Below are positions 58,235 through 64,000 of a stretch of DNA of 64,000 nucleotides, one piece after another (positions within the stretch are counted from its first letter, which is position 1; each line of letters begins with the position of its first letter). The notes under the pieces were generated by a model, which saw only the letters and a program-made list of their open reading frames with translations, was not told the origin of the DNA and searched no databases. Origin of the DNA: Pseudomonas taiwanensis. Lineage in GTDB: Bacteria > Pseudomonadota > Gammaproteobacteria > Pseudomonadales > Pseudomonadaceae. The stretch covers positions 186,001 through 250,000 of the forward strand of contig NZ_QJRF01000074.1 of NCBI RefSeq assembly GCF_013393345.1, read 5' to 3'. A program made the translations under genes and the position numbers.

Positions 58235-60520
58235 ATGTCGCTGCGTACCTGTGTCGCCCTGTTTGTTCTGTTCATGCTGTGGATTCGCCCGACAGTGGCT
58301 GAGGAGGTCTCCTACAGTCGCGACGTCCAGCCGATCTTTACCCAGAAGTGCGTGGCCTGCCATGCCTGCTACGACTCGCCATGCCAGCTCAACCTGGGCA
58401 GCGCCGAAGGTGCCGCGCGGGGCGCCAGCAAGCTGCCGGTGTATGACGGCGGCCGTACCAAGGCTCAGGCGACCACGCGCTTGTACTTCGATGCTCAGGG
58501 TGCCGACGCCTGGCGGCGCAAGGGCTTCCATTCCGTGCTCGACGCCAATGGCGCCCAGGCTGCCCTGATGGCAAGGATGCTGAAGCTGGGCCGCAGCAAT
58601 CCGCCGAAGGCCAATGAGAAGCTTCCCGCCGAGCTCGACATCGGCATCAACCGCCAGAACCAGTGCCCCTTGCCGGCAGAGTTCGAAGACTACGCGCGCA
58701 AGCACGCCCAGGCCGGCATGCCGTTCGCCGTCACCGGTCTCAGCGAGGCGGAGTACCAGACCCTGCAGCGCTGGTTGGCGCAGGGTGCGAAGGTGGAGGA
58801 GCAGGTGGTGCAGCCCAGCAGTGCCGAGGCTCGTCAGGTCGCCGAGTGGGAGGCGCTATTGAACGCGCCGGGAGCGCGGGAAGTGCTGGTCGGTCGCTGG
58901 CTGTTCGAGCACCTGTTCCTCGCGCATCTCTATTTCGAGGGCGGTGAGCCCGGCCACTTCTTCCAGTTGGTGCGTTCACGCACGCCTAGCGGCCAGCCCA
59001 TCGACCCCATTGCCACGCGCCGTCCCAATGAAGACCCGGGCAACACCTTCTACTACCGCCTTTGGCCTATCCAGGGCGTGATCGTGCACAAGACGCACAT
59101 CACCTATCCGCTGAGCGCGAAGAAGCTGGCGCGGGTCAAGGAGCTCTTCTATTCCGGTGACTGGGTGGCGGATCAAGTGCCCGGCTACGGCGCCCAGCGT
59201 CGCGCGAATCCTTTTGAAACCTTCCAGGCTATCCCGGCACAGGCGCGCTACCAGTTCATGCTGGATAACGCCGAATATTTCGTGCGGACCTTCATTCGCG
59301 GCCCGGTCTGCCGTGGCCAGATCGCCACCGACGTGATTCGCGACAACTTCTGGGCGTTGTTCCAGGCGCCAAGCCATGACCTGTACATCACCGATGCCAG
59401 CTACCGCGAGCAGGCAACGCCGTTGCTGGCGATGCCGGGTCAGTTCGATGACATTGGTGACCTGCCCGGTCTGTGGCGCGCCTACCGCAACAAGCGCAAC
59501 GAGTACGAAGCGCTGCGCATGGACGCTTACGCCAATGCGCCGGTGCCGAGCTGGTCGCATATCTGGACGGGCAACGACAACGCGCTGTTGTCCATCTTCC
59601 GCCAGTACGACAGCGCCTCGGTGCGCAAAGGGCTGATCGGCGAGATCCCGCAGACCATCTGGTGGATGGACTACCCGCTGCTCGAACGCACCTATTATCA
59701 GTTGGTGGTCAACTTTGACGTGTTCGGCAACGTTTCCCACCAGGCGCAGACAAGGCTGTACTTCGATCTGATCCGCAACGGTGCCGAGGTCAACTTCCTT
59801 CGCCTGATGCCGGCCGAGTCTCGCACCGCGCTGCTTGGCGACTGGTATCAGAACAGCGGCAAGGTGAAGATGTGGCTGGACTACCAGAGCATCGATAACG
59901 GCACCCCTAGCGCGCTGGCGCTGCCCGAGAAGGACCCGAAACGTGCCTTTGCCCAGGAACTGCTGACGCGCTACGCGGGCCTTAATGCGCGGCCCGATCC
60001 GATCAACCGGTGCCAGGACGGGCATTGCTACAGATCGGGCATAGCACCTGAACTGCAGGATGCGGAGCAGGTCCTCAGCAGGCTGGTAAGCCGGCCGGCC
60101 GCGGGGCTCAAGGTGATCGATCAATTGCCGGAAGCGACGCTGCTCCGGATAGAGCTGAGTGACGGCCGGCGCGAGGTCTACAGCCTCCTGCGCAACCGGG
60201 CCCATAGCAATGTGGCCTTCATGCTGGGCGAGGCATTGCGCTACCAACCTGGCCTGGACACGCTGACGTTGTATCCGGGCGTGCTGTCCAGCTACCCGAA
60301 CTTCATCTTCAGTCTCAAGGCGGGAGAAGCCGAAGCCTTCGTTGCTGCCCTGGAACAGGCGAAGGATGGAGCAGCGCTCGACAAGGTTGTGGAGCGCTGG
60401 GGCATCCGTCGTACTCACCCGCAGTTCTGGACGTACTTCCACGATCTGGCGGGCTACATCCGCGAAACTGAACCCATCGAGGCCGGCGAACTGGATATGA
60501 ATCGCTATCAGAACCTTTGA
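58235..60520 (+). CDS. cti: Periplasmic fatty acid cis/trans isomerase Cti
   Basis: Cti isomerises cis-unsaturated fatty acids of membrane phospholipids to trans, stiffening membranes against solvents and heat in Pseudomonas. The 761-residue product has a signal peptide ([16 protein letters not shown]) and a cytochrome c-type heme motif CVACH at residues 39-43, as in known Cti. The ATG at 58235 is used; the frame runs upstream to 58151 without a signal peptide. It is divergent from metH. Confidence 0.97.
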   Translation: MSLRTCVALFVLFMLWIRPTVAEEVSYSRDVQPIFTQKCVACHACYDSPCQLNLGSAEGAARGASKLPVYDGGRTKAQATTRLYFDAQGADAWRRKGFHSVLDANGAQAALMARMLKLGRSNPPKANEKLPAELDIGINRQNQCPLPAEFEDYARKHAQAGMPFAVTGLSEAEYQTLQRWLAQGAKVEEQVVQPSSAEARQVAEWEALLNAPGAREVLVGRWLFEHLFLAHLYFEGGEPGHFFQLVRSRTPSGQPIDPIATRRPNEDPGNTFYYRLWPIQGVIVHKTHITYPLSAKKLARVKELFYSGDWVADQVPGYGAQRRANPFETFQAIPAQARYQFMLDNAEYFVRTFIRGPVCRGQIATDVIRDNFWALFQAPSHDLYITDASYREQATPLLAMPGQFDDIGDLPGLWRAYRNKRNEYEALRMDAYANAPVPSWSHIWTGNDNALLSIFRQYDSASVRKGLIGEIPQTIWWMDYPLLERTYYQLVVNFDVFGNVSHQAQTRLYFDLIRNGAEVNFLRLMPAESRTALLGDWYQNSGKVKMWLDYQSIDNGTPSALALPEKDPKRAFAQELLTRYAGLNARPDPINRCQDGHCYRSGIAPELQDAEQVLSRLVSRPAAGLKVIDQLPEATLLRIELSDGRREVYSLLRNRAHSNVAFMLGEALRYQPGLDTLTLYPGVLSSYPNFIFSLKAGEAEAFVAALEQAKDGAALDKVVERWGIRRTHPQFWTYFHDLAGYIRETEPIEAGELDMNRYQNL

Positions 60521-60542
60521 AACACTGGACGAGAATAATTCC

Positions 60543-60555
60543 TACCAAATTGGTA
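60543..60555. promoter_or_regulatory. Palindromic operator candidate upstream of nfuA
   Basis: taccaa-a-ttggta (60543-60555) is a perfect palindrome around a central base and lies within a longer, less perfect symmetric region with CC and GG flanks. It sits about 60 bases upstream of the nfuA start, near a likely -10 (tacact). Control of nfuA by the Fe-S regulator IscR is reported in P. aeruginosa, and this could be its site, but the match to the IscR consensus is partial. Confidence 0.45.
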
Positions 60556-60614
60556 AGGCTTTAACCCCCGTTCCCCTTTGGCGTACACTGCGCCCATGTT
60601 TGCGAGGAGTTGCC

Positions 60615-61199
60615 ATGAGCGCCATCACCATTACCCAAGCTGCCCAGGATTATCTGGCTGACCTGCTGGAGAAGCAGAACACCCCGGGCATCGGCATTCG
60701 TATCTTCATTACCCAGCCTGGTACCCAGTACGCCGAAACCTGCATTGCCTACTGCAAGCCGGGTGAGCAGAAGCCCGAGGACAATGCGGTTGCCCTGGCT
60801 GCTTTCACCGCCTGGATCGATGGCGTGAGCGAGCCCTTCCTTGATGACGCCGTGGTGGATTACGCCACCGACCGCATGGGCGGCCAACTGACCATCAAGG
60901 CACCGAATGCCAAGGTCCCGATGGTCAACGAAGACAGCCCGATCACCGAGCGCATCAACTATTACCTGCAGACTGAGATCAACCCCGGTCTGGCCAGCCA
61001 CGGCGGTCAGGTCAGCCTGGTGGATGTCGTCGACGAAGGCATCGCCGTGCTGAAGTTCGGCGGCGGTTGCCAAGGTTGCGGCATGGTCGACATGACGCTG
61101 AAGGATGGCGTCGAAAAGACCCTGATGGAGCGTATTCCGGAGCTGAAGGGCGTACGTGACGTCACCGATCACAGCAACAAGGAAAACGCCTACTACTGA
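60615..61199 (+). CDS. nfuA: Fe-S cluster carrier protein NfuA
   Basis: NfuA receives and hands on [4Fe-4S] clusters, especially under oxidative stress or iron shortage. The 194-residue product has a degenerate A-type N-terminal domain and a C-terminal Nfu domain with the cluster-binding CQGC motif at Cys152 and Cys155 ([11 protein letters not shown]). The ATG at 60615 follows GAGGAG; an upstream in-frame start at 60600 is less likely. It lies 94 bases downstream of cti but has its own upstream region. Confidence 0.97.
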   Translation: MSAITITQAAQDYLADLLEKQNTPGIGIRIFITQPGTQYAETCIAYCKPGEQKPEDNAVALAAFTAWIDGVSEPFLDDAVVDYATDRMGGQLTIKAPNAKVPMVNEDSPITERINYYLQTEINPGLASHGGQVSLVDVVDEGIAVLKFGGGCQGCGMVDMTLKDGVEKTLMERIPELKGVRDVTDHSNKENAYY

Positions 61200-61211
61200 G
61201 GTAGTGGCGAT

Positions 61212-61245
61212 ATGAAAAAGGCGACCTCCGGGTCGCCTTTTTCAT
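61212..61245. terminator. Bidirectional terminator between nfuA and the DUF1272 gene
   Basis: A perfect 15-bp stem (61212-61226 with 61231-61245) and the loop tccg have A-run and T-run flanks, so the structure works for both converging genes. Confidence 0.93.
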
Positions 61246-61259
61246 GGCCGGCGTTCAGC

Positions 61260-61502
61260 TCAGCCCGGGCAGCCGGCAGGCTTCAGGACGCGTTGAGCAG
61301 AGGCGGGGAACTTCGCCAGTTTCGCCTTGGGGCGAATGGGTCGCCGCACCAGTTCGCCGCCGCAGTTGGGGCAGGTGCCGTGCAGGCGCTGGTCGGCGCA
61401 GTCCCGGCAGAAGGTGCATTCGAATGAGCAGATCAGCGCCTGCTCGGAGTCAGGGGGCAAGTCCTTGTCGCAGCATTCGCAGTTGGGGCGTAGTTCGAGC
61501 AT
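61260..61502 (-). CDS. DUF1272 cysteine-rich protein
   Basis: The 80-residue protein opens MLELRPNCECCDKDLPPDS and contains CSFECTFCRDCADQRL and CPNCGGELVRRP. These Cys pairs mark DUF1272 and probably bind zinc. Function unknown. It follows the GlxA-type regulator gene by 10 bases on the same strand, so they form an operon. Confidence 0.93.
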   Translation of the reverse strand: MLELRPNCECCDKDLPPDSEQALICSFECTFCRDCADQRLHGTCPNCGGELVRRPIRPKAKLAKFPASAQRVLKPAGCPG

Positions 61503-61512
61503 GGCCAGGTCC

Positions 61513-62520
61513 TCAATCGGTGGTGGAGCGTCCGAAACGTTCCGCGTATTCCTGCGGGCCCACGGACAGGTGCTTGTGAAAGGTGCGGCGGAGGTTTTCC
61601 GGGTGGCCGAAGCCGGTCAGGCGCGCCACGGTGGCGATGGAGGCCTGGGAGTCCTGCAGTAGGGTGCGGGCCGCTTCCAGCCGGACCCGTTCCACATACT
61701 TGCCGGGGCCCACACCCAGTTCCTGGGCGAAGGTGCGCGACAGGCTGCGCGGTGCCATCTTCGCCTGGGCGGCCAGCGCTTGCAGGGACAGGTCGGCGCC
61801 CAGGTTGGCCGGAATCCATTCCAATAGAGCAGCCAACTTGGGCGTGCGGCTGGGTTCCGGCGTGAGCAGCGCGCTGAACTGCGTCTGACCTCCGGGGCGT
61901 CGCAGGAACAGGACCAGCCGCCGGGCGATCGCCAGTGCCATCGGGCGGCCAAGGTCGGCTTCCACCAATGCCAGTGCCAGATCGATGCCGGCGGTGACTC
62001 CGGCCGAGGTGAAGAGGTGGGGGTCGCCATCCCGGCCTGTGGGGTCATAGGTGTGCAGCCGATCGCCGTGCACGTCGATTCCCTCATGGCAGCTCAGCGC
62101 TGCTACGTCCGCCCAGTGGGTAGTGGCTTGGCGGCCATCCAGCAATCCCGCTGCGGCCAGGATCAGGGCGCCCGAACAGATGGAGCCGAAGCGCCGCACC
62201 TGGGGCTCCGCATTCCGCAACCAATCCAGCAGTTCGCCTTCCTTGCATTGGCTTTCCATGTCCATTCCGCCAGGAATGAGCAGAGTGTCCAGGCTGGCCG
62301 GGTCCACCTCGCGCCACGCTCGATCGGCCACCAGGGCGAAGCCGGCGGAGGTCTTCACCGGTCCCGCGTCGGGCCCCAGCACGTGGATTCCATAGCAAGG
62401 CGGAAGGCTATGGCGTGCATGCTCGTCGTTGGCTGAGGCGAACACCTGCAGCGGGCCGGTCACGTCCAGGCTCATGACGTCGGCGAAGGTGAGGCAGGCG
62501 ATGTGGCGGATAGCGTCCAT
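61513..62520 (-). CDS. GlxA-family transcriptional regulator (DJ-1/PfpI plus AraC domains)
   Basis: The 335-residue protein combines an N-terminal DJ-1/PfpI-like domain (LTFADVMSLDVTGPLQVF, LLIPGGMDME and GSICSGALILAAAGLLDG, where the Cys corresponds to the PfpI nucleophile) with a C-terminal AraC helix-turn-helix pair (LSLQALAAQAKMAPRSLSR and ATVARLTGFGHPENLRRTF). Such GlxA regulators sense small amino-acid-like molecules. Its likely partner is the DUF1272 gene 10 bases downstream. Ligand and regulon are unknown. Confidence 0.93.
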   Translation of the reverse strand: MDAIRHIACLTFADVMSLDVTGPLQVFASANDEHARHSLPPCYGIHVLGPDAGPVKTSAGFALVADRAWREVDPASLDTLLIPGGMDMESQCKEGELLDWLRNAEPQVRRFGSICSGALILAAAGLLDGRQATTHWADVAALSCHEGIDVHGDRLHTYDPTGRDGDPHLFTSAGVTAGIDLALALVEADLGRPMALAIARRLVLFLRRPGGQTQFSALLTPEPSRTPKLAALLEWIPANLGADLSLQALAAQAKMAPRSLSRTFAQELGVGPGKYVERVRLEAARTLLQDSQASIATVARLTGFGHPENLRRTFHKHLSVGPQEYAERFGRSTTD

Positions 62521-62608
62521 GACCGGCTCGGCAGGAAAGATGACTCCAGTCTGCTGCGAGCGTGTCCTGGCGACAATGACAATAACCCCACAAATCTCGC
62601 CAAAAAGC

Positions 62609-63646
62609 TCAGTCGCTGGTTTGTCGGGCCTGGAGAAACTGGAGCAGGGCGACTTCTTCCGGACTCATGCCCTTGCGTTTGCGTGGTCGTTTGCAGCCGG
62701 CCAGTTCGCCAGTGAGGAAGGCGTCCACTACGGCGGGATGGATGTAGCACTTGCGGCAAATGGCAGGGGTGTTGCCCAGGCGTTGGGCTACCTGTTTGAC
62801 CATCTCGGTTACGTGCTGGGTGCGATTGTCCGGCGTGCTTTGGGCGACTTTGCGCAACGCTTCCAGAGCCAAGGCGCTGCCTGCCCAGGTTCGGTAGTCC
62901 TTGGCCGTGAACTCACCGCTGGCCTGGCTGCGCAGGAAGTCGTTGACGTCATGGGAACCGACCGAGTGCCGTTGGCCCTCTTCATCGAGGTACTGGAAGA
63001 GCTGCTGTCCGGGGAGGTCCAGGCAGCGTCGAAGGATTCTTGCCAGGCGGGGGCTGGTCAGGCTCACGTCATGCTCGATACCGCTCTTGCCCTTGAAGCT
63101 GAAGCGGATCTGGCTGCCGTTTACGTTGATGTGGCGATTGCGCAGGGTGGTCAACCCATAGGAGTTGTTCTCCCGCGCGTAGCGTCGATTGCCGACCCGA
63201 ATCAGTGTCTCATCGAGCAGGGCGACCACGGTGGCCATGACTTTGTCTCGCCCCATTCCTGTCTCGCCGAGGTGCTTGTCGATCCTGGCGCGGAGTTGGG
63301 GCAGCGCGCTCCCGAAACTCAGCAGGCGCTCGTACTTGGCGCTGTTCCGGTTCTCGTTCCACAAGGGGTGATAGCGGTACTGCTTGCGCCCTCGCGCGTC
63401 TCGACCGGTGGCCTGGAGATGCCCGTTCGGGTCCGGACAGATCCAGACATCGCGATAGGCAGGCGGGATGACGAGCTGATCGATACGACGCACCTCGTCC
63501 GGGTCGCGAATCCGCGCACCCTCCGGGTCGAGGTAAATGAAGCGTCCGCGCTGCCGGCGCCGTCGAATGCCGGGCATTCCGTCGTCGACATAGCGCAACT
63601 GTGCGGGCAGGTCGATGGGGCAGTCCGGGTTGTTGCGTTCTGTCAT
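62609..63646 (-). CDS. Type IB DNA topoisomerase
   Basis: The 345-residue protein is a bacterial/poxvirus-like type IB topoisomerase, which relaxes DNA supercoils through a 3'-phosphotyrosyl intermediate. It has ATGRDARGRKQYRYHP and MGRDKVMATVVALLDE with catalytic Arg and Lys candidates, RVGNRRYARENNSYGLTTL, and the active-site Tyr301 in KCYIHPAV. The ATG at 63646 overlaps the end of the upstream DUF421-type gene by four bases (ATGA). It has no known need in growth; roles in DNA repair have been suggested for relatives. Confidence 0.93.
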   Translation of the reverse strand: MTERNNPDCPIDLPAQLRYVDDGMPGIRRRRQRGRFIYLDPEGARIRDPDEVRRIDQLVIPPAYRDVWICPDPNGHLQATGRDARGRKQYRYHPLWNENRNSAKYERLLSFGSALPQLRARIDKHLGETGMGRDKVMATVVALLDETLIRVGNRRYARENNSYGLTTLRNRHINVNGSQIRFSFKGKSGIEHDVSLTSPRLARILRRCLDLPGQQLFQYLDEEGQRHSVGSHDVNDFLRSQASGEFTAKDYRTWAGSALALEALRKVAQSTPDNRTQHVTEMVKQVAQRLGNTPAICRKCYIHPAVVDAFLTGELAGCKRPRKRKGMSPEEVALLQFLQARQTSD

Positions 63647-64000
63647 GGGCGGGTCGCTGAGGTCAGGCGCTTGCGGCCGATGGACTTTGACCAGGTGTCG
63701 TTGTTGCAATGCTGGCAGGACGGCTTTTCGCCTGCGCGTTGCTGGCTGGTCATGCCGCAATGGTTGCAGGAGTACAGGCCGTCGGAGGGAATCCGCGCGT
63801 GGTCACGGCGCAGACAAGGCGGCAGGACGGAGAGACCAGGGCGCGTTTCGCTCTCGTCAAAATAATAGAGGCTGACATCGCCGTTGACCTCGAGTATCCC
63901 CAGGCGGACCTGACCAAGGTGCTCGACGTTCTGTCGACGCAGCTCCATGAAAAACTCGTCACTGGCGATGTTTTTCCGTCCGAGCGCTTCGGTGTCGTAG
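63643..64000 (-). CDS. DUF421 (YetF-like) membrane protein, C-terminal part with zinc-ribbon tail
   Basis: The frame is open to the right edge of the window, so only the last ~118 residues are visible and the membrane part lies outside. The visible FFMELRRQNVEHLGQVRLGILE and GDVSLYYFDE segment matches the C-terminal soluble domain of DUF421/YetF-type membrane proteins. Beyond it, CNHCGM and CQHC form a zinc-ribbon-like pair not usual in that family. The stop overlaps the topoisomerase start by four bases, so both are cotranscribed. Function unknown. Confidence 0.72.
   Translation of the reverse strand, partial: YDTEALGRKNIASDEFFMELRRQNVEHLGQVRLGILEVNGDVSLYYFDESETRPGLSVLPPCLRRDHARIPSDGLYSCNHCGMTSQQRAGEKPSCQHCNNDTWSKSIGRKRLTSATRP

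Overview
The window is a chromosomal segment of a gamma-proteobacterium, almost certainly a Pseudomonas of the P. aeruginosa-like side of the genus. The evidence is the high GC content, Pseudomonas-type codon use, and a gene order that matches from memory the P. aeruginosa run clpX-lon-hupB-ppiD ... fabI/npp transporter ... mltD-gloB-rnhA-dnaQ ... ldcAB-nhaB ... fimL-nudC ... sohB ... cysI ... metH-cti-nfuA. Species cannot be fixed from the sequence alone. No rRNA gene, canonical tRNA gene, CRISPR array, transposase or phage gene was seen.

Layout. 1-5.7 kb is the protein quality-control block: the 3' end of clpX, lon with a sigma-32-type promoter, hupB with a strong sigma-70 promoter, and ppiD. 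A small tRNA-like folded element and a terminator lie between hupB and ppiD. 5.9-14.7 kb holds a small P-loop kinase and the minus-strand operon nppA1-nppA2-nppB-nppC-nppD-fabI (YejABEF-type peptide/peptidyl-nucleoside importer followed by enoyl-ACP reductase). 15-20.1 kb has an HDOD signalling protein, mltD, gloB, a methyltransferase and rnhA.

20.1-24.8 kb is the clearest accessory insertion. An AT-richer islet separates rnhA from dnaQ. It encodes a LysR regulator divergent from a class II aldolase/adducin-family protein, a periplasmic amino-acid-type binding protein and a fused permease-ATPase ABC protein. This looks like a self-contained regulated uptake-plus-enzyme cassette of unknown substrate.

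24.8-35.9 kb returns to conserved genes: dnaQ, the lysine decarboxylase/antiporter pair ldcA-ldcB, nhaB, a crotonase, fimL, nudC, a TauE-type permease and a membrane protein. 35.9-36.3 kb is gene-free and holds a 91/92-bp direct repeat pair with a REP palindrome between the copies. 36.3-39.4 kb is a minus-strand run of SDR, aminoglycoside-phosphotransferase-like kinase, SCP2 protein and histidine phosphatase, followed by sohB. 40.8-45 kb is a complete periplasmic nitrate reductase operon, napEDABC, without napF. An alpha/beta hydrolase and a divergent TetR regulator share two overlapping 17-bp palindromes.

46.5-46.75 kb is a nested inverted-repeat (BIME-like) cluster. 46.75-64 kb carries the DUF934 gene with cysI (sulfite reductase), a 37-residue membrane peptide, an orphan periplasmic binding protein, a DUF2970 protein, an RlmN-like radical-SAM enzyme, a lipoprotein, a DUF1883 protein, an FAD/NAD(P)-binding protein, metH, cti (cis/trans fatty-acid isomerase), nfuA, a DUF1272 protein, a GlxA-type AraC regulator, a type IB topoisomerase and a truncated DUF421-type membrane protein.

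Most of the window is ordinary core genome. The most notable items are the rnhA-dnaQ islet, the tRNA-like element after hupB, the sequestered ribosome-binding site ahead of ldcA, the twin TetR operators and the repeat clusters.
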